Part shown: piece by piece, positions 55,878 through 63,895 of the stretch | Numbering within the stretch: the first letter of the stretch is position 1 | Layout: each line of letters starts with the position of its first letter | Origin: Desulfitibacter alkalitolerans DSM 16504 | GTDB lineage: Bacteria; Bacillota; DSM-16504; Desulfitibacterales; Desulfitibacteraceae | Direction of reading: 5' to 3' | Assembly: GCF_000620305.1 (NCBI RefSeq) | Contig: NZ_JHVU01000024.1 | Span: 89,109-153,108 of the forward strand | DNA: 64,000 bases | Notes under the pieces: model-generated | What the model was told of the DNA's origin: nothing | The model's database searches: none | The model's input: only the letters and a program-made list of their open reading frames with translations | Made by a program: the position numbers and the translations under genes

Positions 55878-56154
55878 CTCTTAACTTTCTAATTAATTCT
55901 ACGGAGTCTTCTTGTCTACCAATTTTACTAGCAACCCGTTTTTGTAACTGGGTTATTTCTTCTAATTTTTTTTTCCGATTCTCCATTAAGTAATTTTCTC
56001 CTTGAAAATGCATTTTAGTATAACTCTCTGCATCAACAATATAGGCGATATGCTTGGATCTTTGTAAAATAGCGATTGGACTCTTTGTTCTTGTCAAATC
56101 TGCCAAAACTGCTTTGGCATTTCTCCGTATCTCGGTTATGCTAACCATTCGCAT
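55855..56154 (-). CDS. Phd/YefM-type antitoxin
   Basis: 99 residues from the ATG at 56154 (AGGAGTG eight bases upstream); the longer frame to 56292 runs into IS-derived sequence. VSITEIRRNAKAVLADLTRTKSPIAILQRSKHIAYIVDAESYTKM is the Phd fold; the charged helical C-tail (KKKLEEITQLQKRVASKIGRQEDSVELIRKLRDGNNRHE) would bind a PIN-type toxin. It overlaps the PIN chimera, as in vapBC operons. Confidence 0.85.
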   Translation of the reverse strand: MRMVSITEIRRNAKAVLADLTRTKSPIAILQRSKHIAYIVDAESYTKMHFQGENYLMENRKKKLEEITQLQKRVASKIGRQEDSVELIRKLRDGNNRHE

Positions 56155-56285
56155 AGTAATATCACTCCTAAATGTGTCTTTAAAAGCATTATAGCATATT
56201 GGCTTTATTATTCCAATTATACTGCGCACATAATCTATATCTACTACGTCATATGTGGAAAACCGCAACATATCTGTACTTAAAG

Positions 56286-56590
56286 TGTGCACATTGTTAA
56301 GACAAAGATTTTATTAACTACATAGAGACTTGGTATAATTCAAAAAGGTCTCACAGCAGTTTAGACTACATGTCACCCATGGAATATGAAAAATATCATA
56401 GGGAGAACCAGTCACTAGTAGCTTAAAGAACCACAGACATTGCAGGCAGTCAAGGGCCGGCTTTAGCCGGGCGAAGCTTTACCCTTTACTGCCACGAAGG
56501 CAATACCCTATTGTTAGTTGGTCTTGCAAAGCATGACCAACTGCCTACCGGCGAGGGCGGGTGTGGGCAGAGCCCACAAAATAGACAAAA
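56286..56590 (+). mobile_element. Remnant right end of an IS3-family element
   Basis: Starts with TGTGCACATTGT(T)AAGACAA, matching the right end of the IS3 copy at 58563 over about 30 bases. About 160 bp further on it carries the same three-hairpin series as that copy (see 56445-56578). No transposase coding remains. It ends 45 bp before the ablA stop codon. Confidence 0.75.
56445..56578. repeat. Three-hairpin structure, copy A
   Basis: H1 GGCAGTCAAGGG/CCCTTTACTGCC (56445-56493), H2 AGTTGGTC/GACCAACT (56516-56542), H3 TGTGGGC/GCCCACA (56562-56578). Spacing matches copy B at 58647 within 2 bp, and stem sequences differ by paired changes. Confidence 0.8.
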
Positions 56591-56634
56591 AAGAGAAACA
56601 GAGTATTTGTATGAAATAAAGAGAAAAGGAAACT

Positions 56635-57981
56635 TTATGCGTGTCCAGCTAGGCCTGAGCACTCCACCCCATTATTTCTAGTTTCCCTTTCCAGATTTTC
56701 TGGTACCAAAGTGATGTCATCTTCGTAATCATTTAAAAGTTTGGAAATTCCAATAGTTTTATAATCTTTTTCGTCATTTTCCAGGTTAAATTGTAGGTTG
56801 CAGCTTTCACATTCTAAATCACATTCGTTATGTCTGTAGTCGTCTGGCATCTTATAGGTGGTAATTACTCCTTCATAGTTTCTGAGAACTACTTTGTTTG
56901 TAGACCAGGAGATAAGATAATTCGGCATTATCGGGATTTTTCCTCCTCCACCCGGAGCATCGATAACGTAGGTAGGAATAGCAAAACCGCTGGTGTGACC
57001 TCTTAAGTTTTCCATGATTTCTATCCCTTTACCAACATTTGTTCTGAAATGTTCCAAGCCTTCCGATAAGTCACATTGATATATATAATATGGTCTAACC
57101 CGGTTTGCAGTCAGTTTGTGAACCAGACTTTTCATGATTCTCGGGCAGTCATTTACATCTCTTAAAAGTACCGACTGGTTTCCTAAAGGGATACCTGCTT
57201 TAGCCAGTTTTTTTAGTGCACGTTTTGAGGATCCTGTGATTTCCCTGGGATGATTGAAATGTGTATTAAGCCATATGTTGTCATACTTCTCCAGTACTTT
57301 GATTAAATCATCAGTTATTCTGTAAGGAAGCACCACAGGCATCCTTGATCCAATTCTTATGACTTCAACATGAGGAATTTCGGCTATTTTACTAAGTATC
57401 CAGTCAAGATAATTGTCAGGCAACATTAATGGATCCCCACCTGAAAGCAAAATATCCCTGACCTCAGGATTACTTTTTATATATTTTATACCTTCCAGAA
57501 CTTCATCTTTTGAGGGTATGGAATCTACATCTCCTACTTTTCTTTTTCTTGTGCAATGTCTGCAATACATGGCACATACATTGCAGACATGAAATAAAAC
57601 TCTGTCCGGATATCGGTGAGTGATTAATTGGACAGGACTATCTTTGTCCTCGTGAAGGGGATCAACCATGTCGCAGTTTGAAAGGCTCAGTTCTTTGATG
57701 TTAGGGAAACATTGTCTAAATACGGGATCTTTTTCCGGATCATCTGTATTGACTAATGATAAATAATATGGTGTTACAGCCATAGGAAATTTATCAATGG
57801 TCCTCTGGATGGCCTGTTTTTTTTGCTGTGAAAATTCTATACCTAATATTTTTTCCACGGTTTCTACTGTTCTAATGGTATTTTTTATCTGCCATCTCCA
57901 ATCATACCATTTGTCTGTAATTTTTTTTGGGAGTTCTTCTTTGTTGATTTTATTCTTTGTAATACTAATTGTTTCTTGCAT
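56635..57981 (-). CDS. ablA: Lysine 2,3-aminomutase
   Basis: 448 residues. Radical-SAM cluster CAMYCRHC (near 137-144), the SAM-binding LLSGGDPL (near 178), and the PLP lysine region APGGGGKIP (near 335). The Cys-rich tail CDLECESC (near 395) is usual. Converts L-lysine to beta-lysine, used in lysine fermentation or, with an acetyltransferase (AblB), to make the osmolyte N-acetyl-beta-lysine. No ablB or kam partner is present in the window. AAAGGAG precedes the ATG. It is flanked on both sides by ends of the same IS3 family. Confidence 0.94.
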   Translation of the reverse strand: MQETISITKNKINKEELPKKITDKWYDWRWQIKNTIRTVETVEKILGIEFSQQKKQAIQRTIDKFPMAVTPYYLSLVNTDDPEKDPVFRQCFPNIKELSLSNCDMVDPLHEDKDSPVQLITHRYPDRVLFHVCNVCAMYCRHCTRKRKVGDVDSIPSKDEVLEGIKYIKSNPEVRDILLSGGDPLMLPDNYLDWILSKIAEIPHVEVIRIGSRMPVVLPYRITDDLIKVLEKYDNIWLNTHFNHPREITGSSKRALKKLAKAGIPLGNQSVLLRDVNDCPRIMKSLVHKLTANRVRPYYIYQCDLSEGLEHFRTNVGKGIEIMENLRGHTSGFAIPTYVIDAPGGGGKIPIMPNYLISWSTNKVVLRNYEGVITTYKMPDDYRHNECDLECESCNLQFNLENDEKDYKTIGISKLLNDYEDDITLVPENLERETRNNGVECSGLAGHA

Positions 57982-58046
57982 TGTTTCTCCTTTCTAAGAT
58001 AAAATGTGTTTTAAAAAGTTATATAAAACAGTTTTTTTAAAATAAA

Positions 58047-58084
58047 AAGCACTCTAACACTGAATAATCAGAGTTAAGGTGCTT
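58047..58084 (-). terminator. Terminator upstream of ablA
   Basis: On the minus strand AAGCACC-TTAAC-TCTGA pairs with TCAG-GTTA-GTGCTT (a few mismatches), followed by TTTTTATTTT. It would stop transcription from the IS3/DUF2442 side before ablA; the 58085-58377 stretch otherwise shows no intact gene. Confidence 0.65.
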
Positions 58085-58377
58085 ATAACCCCAAAATAAT
58101 AGACCAAAAATTATAACAGCATGAACATACATAAGTTAATTTATATTTTGCAATTTTAAAATTTAGTGTATTATATCATTCCTAGAAAAGATTGTCAAAG
58201 TTGGATCACAAAATACAGAGCTTTTTCATTTTAAAATGCCCATTTCTTTCAGCGTCTTTTTTGTTACCTATCATCCTGTTTCTTATACTCCTCTGTATAT
58301 TACATCCATGGTATGCTTTGCTCCCGCAAGGTTTCTATAAAATCAGCAAGGGTTTCTCCAGATAATTCTGCTGGGCT

Positions 58378-58562
58378 TTAATTTCTTATATTTAATACAT
58401 TAGGTTCCTCAACTTCTGGACATGAGATGTAAAGTTCTTCAGGATCAAGGTCAAGACAATTAGCTGGATCATAATTACCTGTAATATCCCATGCCAATGT
58501 GTTATTCATAACTGTACAAGTATTCATAAAAAGGTCAATGTCTTGAAGCTGCTTAATTAAAG
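58378..58562 (-). pseudogene. C-terminal fragment of a DUF2442-type protein, cut by the IS3 element
   Basis: The frame reads IKQLQDIDLFMNTCTV then NNTLAWDITGNYDPANCLDLDPEELY, the C-terminal half of DUF2442 proteins, which often pair with DUF4160 in toxin-antitoxin-like loci. The N-terminal half is absent; the frame enters from the IS right end at 58563. After a TAA the same frame continues as SPAELSGETLADFIETLREQ, suggesting further decay. Confidence 0.6.
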
Positions 58563-58646
58563 TGTGCACATTGTCAAGACAAAGATTTTATTTTTTAAGT
58601 GAACCAGATATTTCCAATTGCCATGCTTATAAAGATAACAGTTGGC

Positions 58647-58779
58647 GGGAGTCAAGGGCGAGCGTAAGCGAGTTCATCTTTGACCCTTGACTCCCCTTAC
58701 TAACCCAAATCCTATTAATAGGTGGTCGAAGCCAGACCACCTGCCCTCCGGCGAGGACGGGGTTTGGGGCTGGCCCCAA
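58647..58779. repeat. Three-hairpin structure, copy B (tail of IS3 element)
   Basis: H1 GGGAGTCAAGGG/CCCTTGACTCCC (58647-58695), H2 AGGTGGTC/GACCACCT (58720-58742), H3 TTGGGGC/GCCCCAA (58764-58779). It lies between the transposase stop and the right end. Compared with copy A, several stem positions change in both arms so that pairing is kept. Confidence 0.8.
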
Positions 58780-58811
58780 CAATATTAAGCCGCCACTTTA
58801 CCTAGATACAC

Positions 58812-59247
58812 TTAGTATGGAGTACTATAATTGTGCGTTTGATGAGGGCGTTCGTTGTTATATTCCTGGACATATTCACGGATTCCAATTCGTAGTTCTC
58901 TTGGTGAAGTGAATTCATAAGGATATATCCGCTCTATTTTAAGGCTACGGAACCACCGTTCAATGACAACATTATCAATCCAACGTCCTTTACCATCCAT
59001 GCTTTGTTTAATATTTTCTTGTTTTAAGTAGCTTGTATACTCATCGCTAGTAAATTGACTGCCCTGGTCGCTGTTGATGATCTCTGGTTTGCCATATTGA
59101 CTAATCGCCTTCTTTACTGCAGCGAGAACCGGTGCTGTATCCAGAGTATCTGACAGTTCCCAGCCAACTATGTAACGGCTGTACCAATCAATGATAGCTG
59201 TCAGATACATATGGCTCCGACCCATTTTGATATAGGTGATATCCACT
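58812..59247 (-). pseudogene. IS3 transposase, 3' part (DDE catalytic core)
   Basis: Encodes DITYIKMGRSHMYLTAIIDWYSRYIVGWEL, NSDQGSQFTSDEY and the DDE glutamate in WIDNVVIERWFRSLKIE, ending QTHNYSTPY. It continues exactly from the 5' part once the RIT insertion is removed. An ATG at 59255 makes a 147-codon frame, but this start lies in inserted DNA and is not the native one. Confidence 0.9.
59241..59247. repeat. Left 7-bp direct repeat flanking the RIT element
   Basis: ATCCACT, identical to 62684-62690. Deleting the DNA between and one copy restores the transposase frame N-Q-V-W-A-V-D-I-T-Y. Confidence 0.8.
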
Positions 59248-59271
59248 TTATCCAAATATCGGAATAATGGA

Positions 59272-59299
59272 GATTATCCCGATGAAAAAGTTATTCCGA
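59272..59299 (+). repeat. RIT inverted repeat, left copy
   Basis: 28 bp running from GATTATCCCGATG to GTTATTCCGA, an exact reverse complement of 62659-62686. Confidence 0.9.
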
Positions 59300-59365
59300 C
59301 ACTTGACCAATATTAAGCTGATTTAGTTAAATGTGACCAAAAAAATCGGAATAACTTTTGAATCA

Positions 59366-60275
59366 TTACTTTAAACCATAGAGCCGTCTTAGAGTATCAT
59401 CATCCAATTCGGCAGCATTAAATTTCTGAGCATTTCGAAGCGGATGATTGGCTACTGTTGCTTTTTCAATCGCATTCCGTTTCATTTCTATGTCAGCGTA
59501 AGCGTAAATCCAAGTAGTTTGAAGGTTTGAGTGTCCAAGCCATTCAGAAATAAGAGGTAACGGTACCCCTTTCCTGTACAGATTAAGCGCTCTACTGTGG
59601 CGAAACATATGAGGAGTAACTCTGTCAGGAACTTCAGGACATGAGTTCTGAGCCTGCAAGGCATATTTCTTTACGAAACGTGTAACGTTATCATCAGACA
59701 TAGGTTGCCTATTACCATGGATTTCTGTATAAAACAAAGGAATATTATCCATCGAGCCATTATGGAATCGACTCATGTAGCTTTTGTAGTGTTGTACAGT
59801 TTCTTTCACGATGGGAACTAAGCGTATTTTTTTACCTTTTCCGTGAATAATTATGTAGGGCGATTCTGTATCAGCCACTACGTCTTTAGGAGATAGATTT
59901 AGGATTTCGCTGTTGCGTGCACCAGTATCATACATTAAAATCATATAAAATAGATTTCTGTGACCTTTCATCGTTCGAGGGTTGGGCTGACGGAGAATAG
60001 CATCCAGCGCAGTCTCGCTGAAATGATCAACGGTTAATTTCTTTTCTGTTTTTCGTCGGGCAACCTGCCCGGCTGATAGGTTGATTCAATGTGGTTAGTC
60101 CACAATGCCGTTCCGTATCCAACCATTCTAGGAAAGCATTAATGCTATCGCTAGAAATGTTATTGAACGAAAGATCCTTCAAAGATTGTTTGCCGTAATT
60201 ACAAAGAAACTGAAGATAAAGATTCATTGTTTCTTTGTAAGACTTTACTGTATTGGAGCTTACAGTCCTCTGCAT
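59366..60275 (-). pseudogene. RIT recombinase C, broken by internal deletion and frameshift
   Basis: The upstream frame (60275-60027) encodes SSNTVKSYKETMNLYLQFL and FLEWLDTERHCGLTTLNQ, then goes out of frame. The downstream frame resumes at RRKTEKKLTVDHFSETALDAILRQPNP and holds the catalytic domain: DTGARNSEIL (Arg), GKGKKIRLVP (Lys), HMFRHSRALNLY (HxxR), LGHSNLQTT (His) and WIYAY (Tyr). Roughly 30-60 residues expected between them are missing, and a CGGGCA-acc-TGCCCG palindrome sits at the junction. Reading further upstream gives LFELIREYLAVYLP without an ATG, so the native start may also be lost. Confidence 0.8.
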
Positions 60276-60327
60276 CGGTAGGTAGACTGCAAGATATTCC
60301 CTAATAAGTTCGAATAAACGTTAACTA

Positions 60328-61287
60328 CTATGATTTATGACCACGAGTTATCTGACTACAGTTCCATTCGGTCAGTGTTGAATACTTAAGATGTCTAGGA
60401 ACAAGATGAATATAATAAGCGGTATATTCTAATGATGAATGCCCCATATAGGTGCTCAGGTAGGGAAGAAGATTCATTACATCCTTCTTTTCATTCATCC
60501 ATTTCAAGATTACATGGGTAGCAAAGTTGTGGCGCCAGTCGTATACCCGAGGTTTACGATCTTTTGTGAATGATATACCAGCCTCTTTCCAACACCTATA
60601 AAATTGTTGCTGAATCCATGCAATTTTGTATGGTCCACCATGCGGGTTTTGAAAAAAGTACTCTCTGGAGGGCATCATATTCTGCATGTGTGTGTCATAT
60701 TTAATACATAAATCAAATAATTCCTGTGACATTGACACAATCCTATCCATATTTCTCTTGGAATCGGAAATATAAAAAGTTCCTTCATCTAGATTTGTAT
60801 CGCTTACCTTGATGTGTCTTACTTCCTGGGGACGCAAACCGCAGCAATAAAGAACTCTAAACATCACAGGAACAACATATTCCCTGAATGGTGACAATGG
60901 ATGTGATGGCAGTCGATCTGCACCAACAAAAAAATCGCTGAGTTCAATATCGTTATACAAGTATGGAATGAATTGTTCGCCTTTTCCGGCGAAACCATCG
61001 GGAATAATATACGCATTCTTTCCGATACTTACTAGATATTTGCTAAATCCTCTAATTATATTTGTTCGAAGCTGTAACGTTTTAGACTTTTCGTTTGGTT
61101 TCTTGGTACACCAAGCTTCAGTTATTTCTCTAGATAGAACATCTTCATGTGGATACTGTTCTACACAAAAGATATCAAATGAATGGAGCCTACGTGCGTA
61201 AGTATCTTCCTCATTACCCAAAGAGACCCTTAGTTTTATATATGCTACAATGTCATTAGCAAACAGACTTTTAAAGTGATATTTCAT
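60328..61287 (-). CDS. RIT tyrosine recombinase B
   Basis: 319 residues. SAM-like N-domain, then the catalytic residues CCGLRPQEVRHI (Arg, near 150), DSKRNMDR (Lys), VYDWRHNFATH (the HxxR box with Tyr at the first position), MGHSSLEYT (His) and the nucleophile region TAYYIH. The substitution in HxxR is found in some family members. Start ATG overlaps the stop of recombinase A, consistent with a translationally coupled operon. Confidence 0.88.
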   Translation of the reverse strand: MKYHFKSLFANDIVAYIKLRVSLGNEEDTYARRLHSFDIFCVEQYPHEDVLSREITEAWCTKKPNEKSKTLQLRTNIIRGFSKYLVSIGKNAYIIPDGFAGKGEQFIPYLYNDIELSDFFVGADRLPSHPLSPFREYVVPVMFRVLYCCGLRPQEVRHIKVSDTNLDEGTFYISDSKRNMDRIVSMSQELFDLCIKYDTHMQNMMPSREYFFQNPHGGPYKIAWIQQQFYRCWKEAGISFTKDRKPRVYDWRHNFATHVILKWMNEKKDVMNLLPYLSTYMGHSSLEYTAYYIHLVPRHLKYSTLTEWNCSQITRGHKS

Positions 61288-62522
61288 CTGTATACCTCCG
61301 ACTGCACTGGAATTGCATCAAATCCAAGTGCACAGATATTGAGCTTAGATGCCTCGAGCGGAAGATAACGTTTTAATACACCCTTGCCGCGATGTCCCAA
61401 TATTTGTGAAATCATCTCTGGTGAAGAGGATGTATCGAGCAACCAAACTCCCATGCTTCGCCTAAACGCATGAAATGATTTTCCGTCATATGCTTTCTTT
61501 TCTATACCAGCAACTTTGATGTGCTTATTAAGGATATTAGATACGCTTGATTTATCGCTTAGTTTTCTGTATGGAGCAGCTTCTGTTAAAAACACATATG
61601 GGCTTTCTATATCGGGGCGTCCGTTTAATATGTAGTCCGCAACAGCAGCCGCAGCGCTAGAATCAAATGGGAGTGAAAGTCCATATCCAGTTTTGTGTTG
61701 GACAAAATGAATAGTCATTTCCATCCAGTTAATGTCAGTCAACTTTAAATTTGCTATATCAATTGCTCGTATCCCTGTAACAGAAGCAAGCATTAGTATT
61801 GCATAATCTCTTTTCCCAGCGTGCGTCTTTGTATCAGGACTTAAAAGTACCCTTTCCATATCTGTTCGGTTAAAAGACGGAAGAACTTTCTTCATGGAAG
61901 GCGCTAAAGCAAAAGGCAACAACTCAGTCGGCATGTTATGAAATCCTTTGTTGTGAAGGTGCTTACAAATTAATCTGACAACATACATGACGTTGTGCAT
62001 ACAGCCCCTATGATCCTTATATTCCTGCATCAGAAAGTCATAAATGGTTTCTTGATGTATAGTTCTCAAATCAGAAATTTTCAACTGCTGAAGATAATAG
62101 AAAAAATCTCTGGCAATGGAATATAGTATTGGCACTGTACTCTTTTTTACAGTCAGACTACCTTTAAAGTCTTCGGCAATAAATTCATAAAAAGGTTCCA
62201 GCTGATGTTTGTAGCGGCTCATAATCGGATACTTATAATGAATTGGGAGCCCCTTGTAATAACCATCAAGCATTCCCAGAACACGAAAGACGTATCTTTC
62301 TCTGTTGTACTTGAAGGTTTGATTAACAGATATCTCCAAATGGAGTCCTTGACGAATCTCCTCGTTGATGTCTGCGCAATAGTTGATATGTTGTTGCTGA
62401 TGGTAATACTTCTGGATGAATTCACAAGCTTTTGTATATTTTCTTACTGTTTCTCGACTGCGGAAATCTTTGCAAAATTTCATGACCGCATCAATTCCGT
62501 TGGTGATAAGTTGTGATTGCAT
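61284..62522 (-). CDS. RIT tyrosine recombinase A
   Basis: 412 residues from the ATG at 62522, which has AGAGGGGG eight bases upstream; the frame extends 22 codons further without a site. Catalytic residues are all visible: TGIRAIDIANL (Arg, near 253), HKTGYGLSLP (Lys), SFHAFRRSMGVWLL (HxxR, near 360), LGHRGKGVL (His) and KRYLPL (Tyr). First gene of the trio. Confidence 0.9.
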   Translation of the reverse strand: MQSQLITNGIDAVMKFCKDFRSRETVRKYTKACEFIQKYYHQQQHINYCADINEEIRQGLHLEISVNQTFKYNRERYVFRVLGMLDGYYKGLPIHYKYPIMSRYKHQLEPFYEFIAEDFKGSLTVKKSTVPILYSIARDFFYYLQQLKISDLRTIHQETIYDFLMQEYKDHRGCMHNVMYVVRLICKHLHNKGFHNMPTELLPFALAPSMKKVLPSFNRTDMERVLLSPDTKTHAGKRDYAILMLASVTGIRAIDIANLKLTDINWMEMTIHFVQHKTGYGLSLPFDSSAAAAVADYILNGRPDIESPYVFLTEAAPYRKLSDKSSVSNILNKHIKVAGIEKKAYDGKSFHAFRRSMGVWLLDTSSSPEMISQILGHRGKGVLKRYLPLEASKLNICALGFDAIPVQSEVYR

Positions 62523-62658
62523 TAAAATCCCCCTCTCTTGTTGTTGGTATAAATATAAACCACAAGATAAGAGTATAATAGCAATCAATATATAGCTATA
62601 AATTATTCCGAGCTTTCATACAGGTTACTCTTTATTATCATGAATTTGAATTAAAACA

Positions 62659-62686
62659 TCGGAATAACTTTTTCATCGGGATAATC
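62659..62686 (-). repeat. RIT inverted repeat, right copy
   Basis: Reverse complement of 59272-59299; its outer edge abuts the right ATCCACT repeat. Confidence 0.9.
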
Positions 62687-62690
62687 CACT
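62684..62690. repeat. Right 7-bp direct repeat flanking the RIT element
   Basis: ATCCACT, matching 59241-59247; shares its first base(s) with the inverted repeat. Confidence 0.8.
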
Positions 62691-63370
62691 GCCCAGACTT
62701 GATTAGAGCGGTTAATTTCAAGGTTGCGTAGCAAATACGGGTAGATCTTATGCTGCTTATTACGCTTTGAAAGGTTTGGTTTTGGGCACATTGCATATAT
62801 GCCCATCTCTTCCATGTATCGTTTGATTAGCCTGCGTCCGACGGGAATTTTATCTATTTTTTGCAGCTTGTCCCGGAGTTTCCTGACTCCCATATATGGC
62901 ATCTTTGTATGCCAATAGTCAAGCCTGTTCTTAACCATATTTTCAAAGTCACGGTCAGGTTCTACAGGTGTGTAATATACACTGGTCCTGTTAACTTCGA
63001 GTAATTCGCATTGTCTGGTCACCGAGAGCTTATCTTCTTTTGAAACCAGATTTAGTCTCCCATTCGGAGCCAAACATTTCTTTAGATTTTTTTTCAGCCA
63101 GTCATTCTCAATTGTGAGCTGACCGACTTTTGCCATTAGTTCATGTAGTTGTTCGTCCATTTCTTTTTCTCTAACACGTAGTTCTTTTTCTTGGCTGCTC
63201 TCTGAAAAGACCTTTGGTGCGTTCTCCAGAAACTCTTTTTTCCAGTTTCTTAGCTGAGTTGGACTGATGTCATGCTCTTGAGCAATCTCACCGAGCTGCT
63301 TTTCTTCTCGGAGTAATTCTAGTACAAGCTTAGTTTTGAATTCTGCTGAAAATGTTCTTCTTTTCACCAT
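62691..63370 (-). pseudogene. IS3 transposase, 5' part (orfA-like HTH and start of orfB)
   Basis: Begins MVKRRTFSAEFKTKLVLELLREEKQLGEIAQEHDISPTQLRNWKKEFL (HTH_Tnp_1), then a leucine-zipper-like coil (KEMDEQLHELMAKVGQLTIENDWLKKNL) and HTH_21 (LSVTRQCELLEVNRTSVYY), breaking after NQVWAVD. OrfA and orfB are in one frame, so no programmed frameshift is needed. Joined with 58812-59247 it would encode 371 residues. Confidence 0.9.
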
Positions 63371-63465
63371 TGTATGCGAACCTTCTTTCCTGACAGTTTC
63401 CTGTCTTGTATTATATCAGGTTCACTTAGGTTTTAGAAAATTATGTCTGGTTTTATGTGTACATT

Positions 63466-63534
63466 ATAGCATGCCGGTGTAGCCGCAGATCTTACAACCG
63501 AACATGTGAAAAAAAATTTCCCCGGAAAGTGAAT
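63466..63534 (+). pseudogene. 3' end of an unidentified plus-strand gene
   Basis: Directly after the IS3 left end the frame reads AGVAADLTTEHVKKNFPGK and stops, with protein-like composition, and a terminator follows 53 bp later. The rest of the gene is not on the other side of the IS. I do not recognise the family. Confidence 0.35.
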
Positions 63535-63586
63535 TAGTGGTAATATTTCTCAAAAAATTGTCAATACTAATCATGTGATTGGTTTT

Positions 63587-63625
63587 AAAAAGGGGAAGTT
63601 TGGTGTTGTGCCGCTTCCTCTTTTT
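63587..63625 (+). terminator. Plus-strand terminator
   Basis: AAAAAGGGGAAG pairs with CTTCCTCTTTTT (G-U included), supporting a genuine gene end just upstream. Confidence 0.65.
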
Positions 63626-63657
63626 CCTTTCTATACTTTTTTAATAAAGAGTATTGA

Positions 63658-63702
63658 CAGATTATTTAATTTGCATAACTAAAAGGCAGATTATTTAATT
63701 TG
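63658..63702. repeat. 16-bp direct repeat pair in AT-rich intergenic DNA
   Basis: CAGATTATTTAATTTG occurs at 63658 and 63687. The surrounding 63535-63804 stretch has no gene. Confidence 0.6.
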
Positions 63703-63804
63703 ATATAGTTTTTAATGGTGAAAATATTTTGCAGTTTTCATCACAGATATGGCTAGTATATTTTGCTGTTTTACACAATACTAAAGACCTTACTACCTAA
63801 AAAA

Positions 63805-63825
63805 AAAGCCGGATTCACCAGCTTT
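63805..63825 (-). terminator. Terminator of the MttB-like gene
   Basis: AAAGCTGG-tgaat-CCGGCTTT followed by a long T run on the minus strand. Confidence 0.75.
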
Positions 63826-63895
63826 AAAACAAATAATAACATTGAAGGTATATTGCGGGTTATTCTTCTAGGTAAATACTGTTGAGTACTTAAAA

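Larger units (their letters stand above)
59248..62683 (-). mobile_element. RIT (recombinase-in-trio) element
   Basis: 3.4 kb carrying three adjacent tyrosine recombinase genes in the same direction, the defining layout of RIT elements. A 28-bp identical inverted repeat lies near the ends (59272-59299 and 62659-62686), and the element is flanked by 7-bp direct repeats. It is inserted in the codons around the first catalytic Asp of an IS3 transposase. The left end carries about 24 bp beyond the repeat that the right end lacks. Confidence 0.88.
58563..63465 (-). mobile_element. IS3-family element interrupted by a RIT element
   Basis: Ends begin TGTGCACATTG (58563) and, reversed, TGTACACAT (63465). 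Both ends share an inner TAAGTGAACC-GATAT block, giving imperfect inverted repeats. Without the 3.4-kb insertion it would be about 1.46 kb, a normal IS3 length. Contents on the minus strand: transposase 5' part (62691-63370), RIT insertion, transposase 3' part (58812-59247), then a 250-bp structured tail. No clear 3-4 bp target duplication flanks it. Confidence 0.85.

Noticed and set aside
59255..59271. ATG giving a 147-residue transposase start
   Set aside because: The ATG lies in RIT-derived DNA; the native frame continues from the 5' part at 62691, so this is a broken gene rather than a short one.
63658..63702. Possible CRISPR or iteron from two 16-bp direct repeats
   Set aside because: Only two copies, AT-rich, with a 13-base gap; no cas or replication gene nearby.
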